A stretch of DNA of 64,000 bases from Siphonodentalium dalli (taxonomy: Eukaryota > Mollusca > Scaphopoda > Gadilida > Siphonodentaliidae), in the NCBI GenBank assembly GCA_032622095.1, contig CP136062.1:150220875-150284874 (forward strand), read 5' to 3'. A model generated the notes under the pieces. That model ran no database searches, had not been told where the DNA came from, and saw nothing but the letters and a program-made list of their open reading frames with translations. The position numbers and the translations under genes were made by a program. This document shows positions 32,373-45,897 of this stretch, one piece after another (position 1 is the first letter of the stretch; each line of letters starts with the position of its first letter).

Positions 32373-32460
32373 TTTTATTATAGAAAGTTTGAACTTTGTC
32401 CATTTCCTTTATTTATAGATTTTTTTCCAAACGACCCGAGCATCGGAGCGTGACCCTTGT

Positions 32461-34317
32461 CATAAAGGTCACGACATTGTCAACCGGACTTGGATGTATA
32501 AAAGCCTCCTTTATCAGAGATTTCTTCATTTACAATGTCCTGAAAAACTATTTCACTTTGGAGCAATGACAAGTTGAGAAACTTGGATTGTTCACTTTTG
32601 ATTACGAAACAACTTTTACTATTAAAAAAATTTGATGAATAAATGTTTCCGTGCATTTCACGGAAACATGGAATTTCCCCACCCCCGCAATCGGTGAACG
32701 TCACATACATGTTATAAAGGTCACGACATTGCCAACCGGACTTGGATGTATAAAAGCCTCCTTTATCAAAGATTTCTTCATTTACAATGTCCTGAAAAAC
32801 TATTCCACTTTGGAGCAATGACAAGTTGAGAAACTTGGATTGTTCACTTTTGATTACGAAACAACTTTTACTATAAAAAAAATCTGATGAATAAATGTTT
32901 CCGTGCATTTCACGGACACTTGGAATTTACCCACCCCCGCAATCGATGAACGTCACAGACAAGTTATAACGGTCACGACATTGCCAACCGGACTTGGATG
33001 TATAAAAGCCTCCTTTATCAAAGATTTCTTCATTTACAATGTCCTGAAAAACTATTCCACTTTGGAGCAATGACAAGTTGAGAAACTTGGATTGTTCACT
33101 TTTGATTACGAAACAACTTTTACTATAAAAACAATCTGATGAAAGCAAGTTTCCGTGCATTTCACGGAAACTTGGAATTTCCCCACCCCCGCAATCGGTT
33201 AACGTCACAGACATGTTATAAAGGTCACGACATTGCCAACCGGACATGGATGTATAAAAGCCTCCTTTATCAAAGATTTCTTCATTTACAATGTCCTGAA
33301 AAACTATTCCACTTTGGAGCAATGACAAGTTGAGAAACTTGGATTGTTCACTTTTGATTACGAAACAACTTTTACTATAAAAAAAATCTGATGAATAAAT
33401 GTTTCCGTGCATTTCACGGAAACATGGAATTTCCCCACCCCCGCAATCGGTGAACGTCACAGACATGTTATAAAGGTCACGACATTGCCAACCGGACTTG
33501 GATGTATAAAAGCCTCCTTTATCAAAGATTTCTTCATTTACAATGTCCTGAAAAACTATTCCACTTTGGAGCAATGACAAGTTGAGAAACTTGGATTGTT
33601 CACTTTTGATTACGAAACAACTTTTACTATAAAAACAATCTGATGAAAGCAAGTTTCCGTGCATTTCACGGAAACTTGGAATTTCCCCACCCACGCAATC
33701 GGTTAACGTCACAGACATGTTATAAAGGTCACGACATTGCCAACCGGACATGGATGTATAAAAGCCTCCTTTATCAAAGATTTCTTCATTTACAATGTCC
33801 TGAAAAACTATTCCACTTTGGAGCAATGACAAGTTGAGAAACTTGGATTGTTCACTTTTGATTACGAAACAACTTTTACTATAAAAAAAATCTGATGAAT
33901 AAATGTTTCCGTGCATTTCACGGAAACATGGAATTTCCCCACCCCCGCAATCGGTGAACGTCACAGACATGTTATAAAGGTCACGACATTGCCAACCGGA
34001 CTTGGATGTATAAAAGCCTCCTTTATCAAAGATTTCTTCATTTACAATGTCCTGAAAAACTATTCCACTTTGGAGCAATGACAAGTTGAGAAACTTGGAT
34101 TGTTCACTTTTGATTACGAAACAACTTTTACTATAAAAACAATCTGATGAAAGCAAGTTTCCGTGCATTTCACGGAAACTTGGAATTTCCCCGCCCCCGC
34201 AAATTTCTTCATTTGAAAAACTATTTCACTTTGGAGCAATGACAAGTTGAGAAACTTGGATTGTTCACTTTTGATTACGAAATAACTTTTACTATACAAA
34301 AATCTGATTCCGTGCAG
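32461..34317. repeat. 252-bp satellite block 8 (seven full repeats)
   Basis: Standard length and order. Confidence 0.9.
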
Positions 34318-34451
34318 GACAAAACCATGAACTGCAAAAAAGGAAAAATTAACGGGGATTCCCCTTCCATACAAACGACAGAACCAGTCCTTGTGAGTCT
34401 TGGAAATGTTTGTATATAAAATTTGGTTGAGAATTTTTTTAAAGAAAAAAA

Positions 34452-35261
34452 TTATTGTAACCACTTATGTTCGCGGATTTCAGAGAGGGTTATGCGTTTA
34501 TTCACATCTGGTTCCAGAAGTCTCAATACTAAATCGACACAGTCATTCCCAACTTCGAGCGATTTTGGCAGCAGTGTTTCTCCGGGGGTTTGATTCTTCA
34601 CAATTTTCTGGATATATGAGTTGCTGAATGGCATTCTTCCAAACACCAATGAGTACATAATTATGCCCAAGCTCCATATATCTGCCATAAATGGATCGTA
34701 GTTTTCGCCCCGTATTATTTCAGGAGAAATATATGAAGAGCTCCCACAGAAAGTATTGCTCAATTCCTTCATGTTGGACATGCGCCTCGCAAAGCCAAAG
34801 TCGGTTATCTTTGCTTTGCCATTTAAGTCGAGCAGGATATTTTCCAATTTGAGATCTCGGTGCGCTATCTTCTGCTCATGCAGATTAACAACACCGTGAA
34901 TAATTTGTTTGAATAATTGCTTTGCTTCGCCTTCGTTCATGGGGCCATTGTCAGTAATTTTGTCCAAGAGGTCACCTCCCCGAACCAGTTCCATGAAGAT
35001 GTAAATATTTTCCTTCAGTTCGATAACATTATGCAGCTTGACAACGCTATCTGAACTAATGCTCGAGAGAACGTTTATTTCTCTCGGTAAGAACTTTTCT
35101 AGGAACTCGGGTGAAGCATTCGTCTTATTGATTATTTTCACCGCCATTTCGACGGCTTTCTTTCCATTATTGTATACGCATTCTCTGATCTTGCCGAACG
35201 ACCCTTCGCCCAGCTTTCGACCCAGAATGTATCCTTTTTTCGCAAGAAATGAATTTTCCAT
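34452..35261 (-). CDS. TSSK-like kinase, copy 9
   Basis: Protein identical to copy 1; the last of the run of copies free of private changes. Confidence 0.88.
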   Translation of the reverse strand: MENSFLAKKGYILGRKLGEGSFGKIRECVYNNGKKAVEMAVKIINKTNASPEFLEKFLPREINVLSSISSDSVVKLHNVIELKENIYIFMELVRGGDLLDKITDNGPMNEGEAKQLFKQIIHGVVNLHEQKIAHRDLKLENILLDLNGKAKITDFGFARRMSNMKELSNTFCGSSSYISPEIIRGENYDPFMADIWSLGIIMYSLVFGRMPFSNSYIQKIVKNQTPGETLLPKSLEVGNDCVDLVLRLLEPDVNKRITLSEIREHKWLQ

Positions 35262-35349
35262 TTTTATTATAGAAAGTTTGAACTTTGTCCATTTCCTTTA
35301 TTTATAGATTTTTTTCCAAACGACCCGAGCATCGGAGCGTGACCCTTGT

Positions 35350-37206
35350 CATAAAGGTCACGACATTGTCAACCGGACTTGGATGTATAAAAGCCTCCTT
35401 TATCAGAGATTTCTTCATTTACAATGTCCTGAAAAACTATTTCACTTTGGAGCAATGACAAGTTGAGAAACTTGGATTGTTCACTTTTGATTACGAAACA
35501 ACTTTTACTATTAAAAAAATTTGATGAATAAATGTTTCCGTGCATTTCACGGAAACATGGAATTTCCCCACCCCCGCAATCGGTGAACGTCACATACATG
35601 TTATAAAGGTCACGACATTGCCAACCGGACTTGGATGTATAAAAGCCTCCTTTATCAAAGATTTCTTCATTTACAATGTCCTGAAAAACTATTCCACTTT
35701 GGAGCAATGACAAGTTGAGAAACTTGGATTGTTCACTTTTGATTACGAAACAACTTTTACTATAAAAAAAATCTGATGAATAAATGTTTCCGTGCATTTC
35801 ACGGACACTTGGAATTTACCCACCCCCGCAATCGATGAACGTCACAGACAAGTTATAACGGTCACGACATTGCCAACCGGACTTGGATGTATAAAAGCCT
35901 CCTTTATCAAAGATTTCTTCATTTACAATGTCCTGAAAAACTATTCCACTTTGGAGCAATGACAAGTTGAGAAACTTGGATTGTTCACTTTTGATTACGA
36001 AACAACTTTTACTATAAAAACAATCTGATGAAAGCAAGTTTCCGTGCATTTCACGGAAACTTGGAATTTCCCCACCCCCGCAATCGGTTAACGTCACAGA
36101 CATGTTATAAAGGTCACGACATTGCCAACCGGACATGGATGTATAAAAGCCTCCTTTATCAAAGATTTCTTCATTTACAATGTCCTGAAAAACTATTCCA
36201 CTTTGGAGCAATGACAAGTTGAGAAACTTGGATTGTTCACTTTTGATTACGAAACAACTTTTACTATAAAAAAAATCTGATGAATAAATGTTTCCGTGCA
36301 TTTCACGGAAACATGGAATTTCCCCACCCCCGCAATCGGTGAACGTCACAGACATGTTATAAAGGTCACGACATTGCCAACCGGACTTGGATGTATAAAA
36401 GCCTCCTTTATCAAAGATTTCTTCATTTACAATGTCCTGAAAAACTATTCCACTTTGGAGCAATGACAAGTTGAGAAACTTGGATTGTTCACTTTTGATT
36501 ACGAAACAACTTTTACTATAAAAACAATCTGATGAAAGCAAGTTTCCGTGCATTTCACGGAAACTTGGAATTTCCCCACCCACGCAATCGGTTAACGTCA
36601 CAGACATGTTATAAAGGTCACGACATTGCCAACCGGACATGGATGTATAAAAGCCTCCTTTATCAAAGATTTCTTCATTTACAATGTCCTGAAAAACTAT
36701 TCCACTTTGGAGCAATGACAAGTTGAGAAACTTGGATTGTTCACTTTTGATTACGAAACAACTTTTACTATAAAAAAAATCTGATGAATAAATGTTTCCG
36801 TGCATTTCACGGAAACATGGAATTTCCCCACCCCCGCAATCGGTGAACGTCACAGACATGTTATAAAGGTCACGACATTGCCAACCGGACTTGGATGTAT
36901 AAAAGCCTCCTTTATCAAAGATTTCTTCATTTACAATGTCCTGAAAAACTATTCCACTTTGGAGCAATGACAAGTTGAGAAACTTGGATTGTTCACTTTT
37001 GATTACGAAACAACTTTTACTATAAAAACAATCTGATGAAAGCAAGTTTCCGTGCATTTCACGGAAACTTGGAATTTCCCCGCCCCCGCAAATTTCTTCA
37101 TTTGAAAAACTATTTCACTTTGGAGCAATGACAAGTTGAGAAACTTGGATTGTTCACTTTTGATTACGAAATAACTTTTACTATACAAAAATCTGATTCC
37201 GTGCAG
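35350..37206. repeat. 252-bp satellite block 9 (seven full repeats)
   Basis: Standard. All repeats here read WQCRD in minus-strand translation, as in blocks 1-8. Confidence 0.9.
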
Positions 37207-37340
37207 GACAAAACCATGAACTGCAAAAAAGGAAAAATTAACGGGGATTCCCCTTCCATACAAACGACAGAACCAGTCCTTGTGAGTCTTGGAAATGTTT
37301 GTATATAAAATTTGGTTGAGAATTTTTTTAAAGAAAAAAA

Positions 37341-38150
37341 TTATTGTAACCACTTATGTTCGCGGATTTCAGAGAGGGTTATGCGTTTATTCACATCTGG
37401 TTCCAGAAGTCTCAATACTAAATCGACACAGTCATTCCCAACTTCGAGCGATTTTGGCAGCAGTGTTTCTCCGGGGGTTTGATTCTTCACAATTTTCTGG
37501 ATATATGAGTTGCTGAATGGCATTCTTCCAAACACCAATGAGTACATAATTATGCCCAAGCTCCATATATCTGCCATAAATGGATCGTAGTTTTCGCCCC
37601 GTATTATTTCAGGAGAAATATATGAAGAGCTCCCACAGAAAGTATTGCTCAATTCCTTCATGTTGGACATGCGCCTCGCAAAGCCAAAGTCGGTTATCTT
37701 TGCTTTGCCATTTAAGTCGAGCAGGATATTTTCCAATTTGAGATCTCGGTGCGCTATCTTCTGCTCATGCAGATTAACAACACCGTGAATAATTTGTTTG
37801 AATAATTGCTTTGCTTCGCCTTCGTTCATGGGGCCATTGTCAGTAATTTTGTCCAAGAGGTCACCTCCCCGAACCAGTTCCATGAAGATGTAAATATTTT
37901 CCTTCAGTTCGATAACATTATGCAGCTTGACAACGCTATCTGAACTAATGCTCGAGAGAACGTTTATTTCTCTCGGTAAGAACTTTTGTAGGAACTCGGG
38001 TGAAGCATTCGTCTTATTGATTATTTTCACCGCCATTTCGACGGCTTTCTTTCCATTATTGTATACGCATTCTCTGATCTTGCCGAACGACCCTTCGCCC
38101 AGCTTTCGACCCAGAATGTATCCTTTTTTCGCAAGAAATGAATTTTCCAT
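37341..38150 (-). CDS. TSSK-like kinase, copy 10 (Glu55 to Gln)
   Basis: One coding change: FLQKF for FLEKF (cttttgtagg near 37984), in the segment just before helix C. Not a catalytic residue, so activity should be unaffected. Confidence 0.88.
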   Translation of the reverse strand: MENSFLAKKGYILGRKLGEGSFGKIRECVYNNGKKAVEMAVKIINKTNASPEFLQKFLPREINVLSSISSDSVVKLHNVIELKENIYIFMELVRGGDLLDKITDNGPMNEGEAKQLFKQIIHGVVNLHEQKIAHRDLKLENILLDLNGKAKITDFGFARRMSNMKELSNTFCGSSSYISPEIIRGENYDPFMADIWSLGIIMYSLVFGRMPFSNSYIQKIVKNQTPGETLLPKSLEVGNDCVDLVLRLLEPDVNKRITLSEIREHKWLQ

Positions 38151-38238
38151 TTTTATTATAGAAAGTTTGAACTTTGTCCATTTCCTTTATTTATAGATTT
38201 TTTTCCAAACGACCCGAGCATCGGAGCGTGACCCTTGT

Positions 38239-40095
38239 CATAAAGGTCACGACATTGTCAACCGGACTTGGATGTATAAAAGCCTCCTTTATCAGAGATT
38301 TCTTCATTTACAATGTCCTGAAAAACTATTTCACTTTGGAGCAATGACAAGTTGAGAAACTTGGATTGTTCACTTTTGATTACGAAACAACTTTTACTAT
38401 TAAAAAAATTTGATGAATAAATGTTTCCGTGCATTTCACGGAAACATGGAATTTCCCCACCCCCGCAATCGGTGAACGTCACATACATGTTATAAAGGTC
38501 ACGACATTGCCAACCGGACTTGGATGTATAAAAGCCTCCTTTATCAAAGATTTCTTCATTTACAATGTCCTGAAAAACTATTCCACTTTGGAGCAATGAC
38601 AAGTTGAGAAACTTGGATTGTTCACTTTTGATTACGAAACAACTTTTACTATAAAAAAAATCTGATGAATAAATGTTTCCGTGCATTTCACGGACACTTG
38701 GAATTTACCCACCCCCGCAATCGATGAACGTCACAGACAAGTTATAACGGTCACGACATTGCCAACCGGACTTGGATGTATAAAAGCCTCCTTTATCAAA
38801 GATTTCTTCATTTACAATGTCCTGAAAAACTATTCCACTTTGGAGCAATGACAAGTTGAGAAACTTGGATTGTTCACTTTTGATTACGAAACAACTTTTA
38901 CTATAAAAACAATCTGATGAAAGCAAGTTTCCGTGCATTTCACGGAAACTTGGAATTTCCCCACCCCCGCAATCGGTTAACGTCACAGACATGTTATAAA
39001 GGTCACGACATTGCCAACCGGACATGGATGTATAAAAGCCTCCTTTATCAAAGATTTCTTCATTTACAATGTCCTGAAAAACTATTCCACTTTGGAGCAA
39101 TGACAAGTTGAGAAACTTGGATTGTTCACTTTTGATTACGAAATAACTTTTACTATAAAAAAAATCTGATGAATAAATGTTTCCGTGCATTTCACGGAAA
39201 CATGGAATTTCCCCACCCCCGCAATCGGTGAACGTCACAGACATGTTATAAAGGTCACGACATTGCCAACCGGACTTGGATGTATAAAAGCCTCCTTTAT
39301 CAAAGATTTCTTCATTTACAATGTCCTGAAAAACTATTCCACTTTGGAGCAATGACAAGTTGAGAAACTTGGATTGTTCACTTTTGATTACGAAACAACT
39401 TTTACTATAAAAACAATCTGATGAAAGCAAGTTTCCGTGCATTTCACGGAAACTTGGAATTTCCCCACCCACGCAATCGGTTAACGTCACAGACATGTTA
39501 TAAAGGTCACGACATTGCCAACCGGACATGGATGTATAAAAGCCTCCTTTATCAAAGATTTCTTCATTTACAATGTCCTGAAAAACTATTCCACTTTGGA
39601 GCAATGACAAGTTGAGAAACTTGGATTGTTCACTTTTGATTACGAAACAACTTTTACTATAAAAAAAATCTGATGAATAAATGTTTCCGTGCATTTCACG
39701 GAAACATGGAATTTCCCCACCCCCGCAATCGGTGAACGTCACAGACATGTTATAAAGGTCACAACATTGCCAACCGGACTTGGATGTATAAAAGCCTCCT
39801 TTATCAAAGATTTCTTCATTTACAATGTCCTGAAAAACTATTCCACTTTGGAGCAATGACAAGTTGAGAAACTTGGATTGTTCACTTTTGATTACGAAAC
39901 AACTTTTACTATAAAAACAATCTGATGAAAGCAAGTTTCCGTGCATTTCACGGAAACTTGGAATTTCCCCGCCCCCGCAAATTTCTTCATTTGAAAAACT
40001 ATTTCACTTTGGAGCAATGACAAGTTGAGAAACTTGGATTGTTCACTTTTGATTACGAAATAACTTTTACTATACAAAAATCTGATTCCGTGCAG
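38239..40095. repeat. 252-bp satellite block 10 (seven full repeats, first variants)
   Basis: Carries ggtcacAACattg near 39761 (Arg to Cys in translation, WQCCD) in the repeat farthest from kinase 10, and gaaaTaac near 39142 in an inner repeat. The WQCCD marker recurs in blocks 11, 13, 14, 16 and 18. Confidence 0.9.
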
Positions 40096-40229
40096 GACAA
40101 AACCATGAACTGCAAAAAAGGAAAAATTAACGGGGATTCCCCTTCCATACAAACGACAGAACCAGTCCTTGTGAGTCTTGGAAATGTTTGTATATAAAAT
40201 TTGGTTGAGAATTTGTTTAAAGAAAAAAA

Positions 40230-41039
40230 TTATTGTAACCACTTATGTTCGCGGATTTCAGAGAGGGTTATGCGTTTATTCACATCTGGTTCCAGAAGTC
40301 TCAATACTAAATCGACACAGTCATTCCCAACTTCGAGCGATTTTGGCAGCAGTGTTTCTCCGGGGGTTTGATTCTTCACAATTTTCTGGATATATGAGTT
40401 GCTGAATGGCATTCTTCCAAACACCAATGAGTACATAATTATGCCCAAGCTCCATATATCTGCCATAAATGGATCGTAGTTTTCGCCCCGTATTATTTCA
40501 GGAGAAATATATGAAGAGCTCCCACAGAAAGTATTGCTCAATTCCTTCATGTTGGACATGCGCCTCGCAAAGCCAAAGTCGGTTATCTTTGCTTTGCCAT
40601 TTAAGTCGAGCAGGATATTTTCCAATTTGAGATCTCGGTGCGCTATCTTCTGCTCATGCAGATTAACAACACCGTGAATAATTTGTTTGAATAATTGCTT
40701 TGCTTCGCCTTCGTTCATGGGGCCATTGTCAGTAATTTTGTCCCATAGGTCACCTCCCCGAACCAGTTCCATGAAGATGTAAATATTTTCCTTCAGTTCG
40801 ATAACATTATGCAGCTTGACAACGCTATCTGAACTAATGCTCGAGAGAACGTTTATTTCTCTCGGTAAGAACTTTTCTAGGAACTCGGGTGAAGCATTCG
40901 TCTTATTGATTATTTTCACCGCCATTTCGACGGCTTTCTTTCCATTATTGTATACGCATTCTCTGATCTTGCCGAACGACCCTTCGCCCAGCTTTCGACC
41001 CAGAATGTATCCTTTTTTCGCAAGAAATGAATTTTCCAT
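40230..41039 (-). CDS. TSSK-like kinase, copy 11 (Leu99 to Trp)
   Basis: GGDLWDK replaces GGDLLDK through two nearby base changes (gtcccatagg for gtccaagagg near 40741), one silent. Residue 99 follows the hinge near the ATP pocket, so a mild effect is conceivable. The 3' flank also has one T-to-G change (aatttgttt). Confidence 0.88.
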   Translation of the reverse strand: MENSFLAKKGYILGRKLGEGSFGKIRECVYNNGKKAVEMAVKIINKTNASPEFLEKFLPREINVLSSISSDSVVKLHNVIELKENIYIFMELVRGGDLWDKITDNGPMNEGEAKQLFKQIIHGVVNLHEQKIAHRDLKLENILLDLNGKAKITDFGFARRMSNMKELSNTFCGSSSYISPEIIRGENYDPFMADIWSLGIIMYSLVFGRMPFSNSYIQKIVKNQTPGETLLPKSLEVGNDCVDLVLRLLEPDVNKRITLSEIREHKWLQ

Positions 41040-41127
41040 TTTTATTATAGAAAGTTTGAACTTTGTCCATTTCCTTTATTTATAGATTTTTTTCCAAACG
41101 ACCCGAGCATCGGAGCGTGACCCTTGT

Positions 41128-41976
41128 CATAAAGGTCACGACATTGTCAACCGGACTTGGATGTATAAAAGCCTCCTTTATCAGAGATTTCTTCATTTAC
41201 AATGTCCTGAAAAACTATTTCACTTTGGAGCAATGACAAGTTGAGAAACTTGGATTGTTCACTTTTGATTACGAAACAACTTTTACTATTAAAAAAATTT
41301 GATGAATAAATGTTTCCGTGCATTTCACGGAAACATGGAATTTCCCCACCCCCGCAATCGGTGAACGTCACATACATGTTATAAAGGTCACGACATTGCC
41401 AACCGGACTTGGATGTATAAAAGCCTCCTTTATCAAAGATTTCTTCATTTACAATGTCCTGAAAAACTATTCCACTTTGGAGCAATGACAAGTTGAGAAA
41501 CTTGGATTGTTCACTTTTGATTACGAAACAACTTTTACTATAAAAAAAATCTGATGAATAAATGTTTCCGTGCATTTCACGGAAACATGGAATTTCCCCA
41601 CCCCCGCAATCGGTGAACGTCACAGACATGTTATAAAGGTCACAACATTGCCAACCGGACTTGGATGTATAAAAGCCTCCTTTATCAAAGATTTCTTCAT
41701 TTACAATGTCCTGAAAAACTATTCCACTTTGGAGCAATGACAAGTTGAGAAACTTGGATTGTTCACTTTTGATTACGAAACAACTTTTACTATAAAAAGA
41801 ATCTGATGAAAGCAAGTTTCCGTGCATTTCACGGAAACTTGGAATTTCCCCGCCCCCGCAAATTTCTTCATTTGAAAAACTATTTCACTTTGGAGCAATG
41901 ACAAGTTGAGAAACTTGGATTGTTCACTTTTGATTACGAAATAACTTTTACTATACAAAAATCTGATTCCGTGCAG
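41128..41976. repeat. 252-bp satellite block 11 (three full repeats; 1,008 bp shorter)
   Basis: Four repeats are missing. The kinase-proximal and distal repeats are joined in frame, giving a 226-codon frame (41147-41827) that bypasses the usual gggTAA stop. A private C-to-G (aaaaagaatctg near 41798) marks this copy. Confidence 0.9.
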
Positions 41977-42110
41977 GACAAAACCATGAACTGCAAAAAA
42001 GGAAAAATTAACGGGGATTCCCCTTCCATACAAACGACAGAACCAGTCCTTGTGAGTCTTGGAAATGTTTGTATATAAAATTTGGTTGAGAATTTTTTTA
42101 AAGAAAAAAA

Positions 42111-42920
42111 TTATTGTAACCACTTATGTTCGCGGATTTCAGAGAGGGTTATGCGTTTATTCACATCTGGTTCCAGAAGTCTCAATACTAAATCGACACA
42201 GTCATTCCCAACTTCGAGCGATTTTGGCAGCAGTGTTTCTCCGGGGGTTTGATTCTTCACAATTTTCTGGATATATGAGTTGCTGAATGGCATTCTTCCA
42301 AACACCAATGAGTACATAATTATGCCCAAGCTCCATATATCTGCCATAAATGGATCGTAGTTTTCGCCCCGTATTATTTCAGGAGAAATATATGAAGAGC
42401 TCCCACAGAAAGTATTGCTCAATTCCTTCATGTTGGACATGCGCCTCGCAAAGCCAAAGTCGGTTATCTTTGCTTTGCCATTTAAGTCGAGCAGGATATT
42501 TTCCAATTTGAGATCTCGGTGCGCTATCTTCTGCTCATGCAGATTAACAACACCGTGAATAATTTGTTTGAATAATTGCTTTGCTTCGCCTTCGTTCATG
42601 GGGCCATTGTCAGTAATTTTGTCCAAGAGGTCACCTCCCCGAACCAGTTCCATGAAGATGTAAATATTTTCCTTCAGTTCGATAACATTATGCAGCTTGA
42701 CAACGCTATCTGAACTAATGCTCGAGAGAACGTTTATTTCTCTCGGTAAGAACTTTTCTAGGAACTCGGGTGAAGCATTCGTCTTATTGATTATTTTCAC
42801 CGCCATTTCGACGGCTTTCTTTCCATTATTGTATACGCATTCTCTGATCTTGCCGAACGACCCTTCGCCCAGCTTTCGACCCAGAATGTATCCTTTTTTC
42901 GCAAGAAATGAATTTTCCAT
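42111..42920 (-). CDS. TSSK-like kinase, copy 12
   Basis: Protein identical to copy 1. Only 1,881 bp from copy 11. With copy 11 it forms a pair repeated 4,770 bp later as copies 13 and 14. Confidence 0.88.
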   Translation of the reverse strand: MENSFLAKKGYILGRKLGEGSFGKIRECVYNNGKKAVEMAVKIINKTNASPEFLEKFLPREINVLSSISSDSVVKLHNVIELKENIYIFMELVRGGDLLDKITDNGPMNEGEAKQLFKQIIHGVVNLHEQKIAHRDLKLENILLDLNGKAKITDFGFARRMSNMKELSNTFCGSSSYISPEIIRGENYDPFMADIWSLGIIMYSLVFGRMPFSNSYIQKIVKNQTPGETLLPKSLEVGNDCVDLVLRLLEPDVNKRITLSEIREHKWLQ

Positions 42921-43008
42921 TTTTATTATAGAAAGTTTGAACTTTGTCCATTTCCTTTATTTATAGATTTTTTTCCAAACGACCCGAGCATCGGAGCGTG
43001 ACCCTTGT

Positions 43009-44865
43009 CATAAAGGTCACGACATTGTCAACCGGACTTGGATGTATAAAAGCCTCCTTTATCAGAGATTTCTTCATTTACAATGTCCTGAAAAACTATT
43101 TCACTTTGGAGCAATGACAAGTTGAGAAACTTGGATTGTTCACTTTTGATTACGAAACAACTTTTACTATTAAAAAAATTTGATGAATAAATGTTTCCGT
43201 GCATTTCACGGAAACATGGAATTTCCCCACCCCCGCAATCGGTGAACGTCACATACATGTTATAAAGGTCACGACATTGCCAACCGGACTTGGATGTATA
43301 AAAGCCTCCTTTATCAAAGATTTCTTCATTTACAATGTCCTGAAAAACTATTCCACTTTGGAGCAATGACAAGTTGAGAAACTTGGATTGTTCACTTTTG
43401 ATTACGAAACAACTTTTACTATAAAAAAAATCTGATGAATAAATGTTTCCGTGCATTTCACGGACACTTGGAATTTACCCACCCCCGCAATCGATGAACG
43501 TCACAGACAAGTTATAACGGTCACGACATTGCCAACCGGACTTGGATGTATAAAAGCCTCCTTTATCAAAGATTTCTTCATTTACAATGTCCTGAAAAAC
43601 TATTCCACTTTGGAGCAATGACAAGTTGAGAAACTTGGATTGTTCACTTTTGATTACGAAACAACTTTTACTATAAAAACAATCTGATGATAGCAAGTTT
43701 CCGTGCATTTCACGGAAACTTGGAATTTCCCCACCCCCGCAATCGGTTAACGTCACAGACATGTTATAAAGGTCACGACATTGCCAACCGTACATGGATG
43801 TATAAAAGCCTCCTTTATCAAAGATTTCTTCATTTACAATGTCCTGAAAAACTATTCCACTTTGGAGCAATGACAAGTTGAGAAACTTGGATTGTTCACT
43901 TTTGATTACGAAACAACTTTTACTATAAAAAAAATCTGATGAATAAATGTTTCCGTGCATTTCACGGAAACATGGAATTTCCCCACCCCCGCAATCGGTG
44001 AACGTCACAGACATGTTATAAAGGTCACGACATTGCCAACCGGACTTGGATGTATAAAAGCCTCCTTTATCAAAGATTTCTTCATTTACAATGTCCTGAA
44101 AAACTATTCCACTTTGGAGCAATGACAAGTTGAGAAACTTGGATTGTTCACTTTTGATTACGAAACAACTTTTACTATAAAAACAATCTGATGAAAGCAA
44201 GTTTCCGTGCATTTCACGGAAACTTGGAATTTCCCCACCCACGCAATCGGTTAACGTCACAGACATGTTATAAAGGTCACGACATTGCCAACCGGACATG
44301 GATGTATAAAAGCCTCCTTTATCAAAGATTTCTTCATTTACAATGTCCTGAAAAACTATTCCACTTTGGAGCAATGACAAGTTGAGAAACTTGGATTGTT
44401 CACTTTTGATTACGAAACAACTTTTACTATAAAAAAAATCTGATGAATAAATGTTTCCGTGCATTTCACGGAAACATGGAATTTCCCCACCCCCGCAATC
44501 GGTGAACGTCACAGACATGTTATAAAGGTCACGACATTGCCAACCGGACTTGGATGTATAAAAGCCTCCTTTATCAAAGATTTCTTCATTTACAATGTCC
44601 TGAAAAACTATTCCACTTTGGAGCAATGACAAGTTGAGAAACTTGGATTGTTCACTTTTGATTACGAAACAACTTTTACTATAAAAACAATCTGATGAAA
44701 GCAAGTTTCCGTGCATTTCACGGAAACTTGGAATTTCCCCGCCCCCGCAAATTTCTTCATTTGAAAAACTATTTCACTTTGGAGCAATGACAAGTTGAGA
44801 AACTTGGATTGTTCACTTTTGATTACGAAATAACTTTTACTATACAAAAATCTGATTCCGTGCAG
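43009..44865. repeat. 252-bp satellite block 12 (seven full repeats)
   Basis: Normal length. Private changes: gatgaTagc near 43690 and ccgTaca near 43789. Reads WQCRD at the marker position. Confidence 0.9.
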
Positions 44866-44999
44866 GACAAAACCATGAACTGCAAAAAAGGAAAAATTAA
44901 CGGGGATTCCCCTTCCATACAAACGACAGAACCAGTCCTTGTGAGTCTTGGAAATGTTTGTATATAAAATTTGGTTGAGAATTTTTTTAAAGAAAAAAA

Positions 45000-45809
45000 T
45001 TATTGTAACCACTTATGTTCGCGGATTTCAGAGAGGGTTATGCGTTTATTCACATCTGGTTCCAGAAGTCTCAATACTAAATCGACACAGTCATTCCCAA
45101 CTTCGAGCGATTTTGGCAGCAGTGTTTCTCCGGGGGTTTGATTCTTCACAATTTTCTGGATATATGAGTTGCTGAATGGCATTCTTCCAAACACCAATGA
45201 GTACATAATTATGCCCAAGCTCCATATATCTGCCATAAATGGATCGTAGTTTTCGCCCCGTATTATTTCAGGAGAAATATATGAAGAGCTCCCACAGAAA
45301 GTATTGCTCAATTCCTTCATGTTGGACATGCGCCTCGCAAAGCCAAAGTCGGTTATCTTTGCTTTGCCATTTAAGTCGAGCAGGATATTTTCCAATTTGA
45401 GATCTCGGTGCGCTATCTTCTGCTCATGCAGATTAACAACACCGTGAATAATTTGTTTGAATAATTGCTTTGCTTCGCCTTCGTTCATGGGGCCATTGTC
45501 AGTAATTTTGTCCAAGAGGTCACCTCCCCGAACCAGTTCCATGAAGATGTAAATATTTTCCTTCAGTTCGATAACATTATGCAGCTTGACAACGCTATCT
45601 GAACTAATGCTCGAGAGAACGTTTATTTCTCTCGGTAAGAACTTTTCTAGGAACTCGGGTGAAGCATTCGTCTTATTGATTATTTTCACCGCCATTTCGA
45701 CGGCTTTCTTTCCATTATTGTATACGCATTCTCTGATCTTGCCGAACGACCCTTCGCCCAGCTTTCGACCCAGAATGTATCCTTTTTTCGCAAGAAATGA
45801 ATTTTCCAT
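45000..45809 (-). CDS. TSSK-like kinase, copy 13
   Basis: Protein identical to copy 1; it lacks the Trp99 change of copy 11, its counterpart one 4,770-bp block away. Confidence 0.88.
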   Translation of the reverse strand: MENSFLAKKGYILGRKLGEGSFGKIRECVYNNGKKAVEMAVKIINKTNASPEFLEKFLPREINVLSSISSDSVVKLHNVIELKENIYIFMELVRGGDLLDKITDNGPMNEGEAKQLFKQIIHGVVNLHEQKIAHRDLKLENILLDLNGKAKITDFGFARRMSNMKELSNTFCGSSSYISPEIIRGENYDPFMADIWSLGIIMYSLVFGRMPFSNSYIQKIVKNQTPGETLLPKSLEVGNDCVDLVLRLLEPDVNKRITLSEIREHKWLQ

Positions 45810-45897
45810 TTTTATTATAGAAAGTTTGAACTTTGTCCATTTCCTTTATTTATAGATTTTTTTCCAAACGACCCGAGCATCGGAGCGTGACCCTTGT

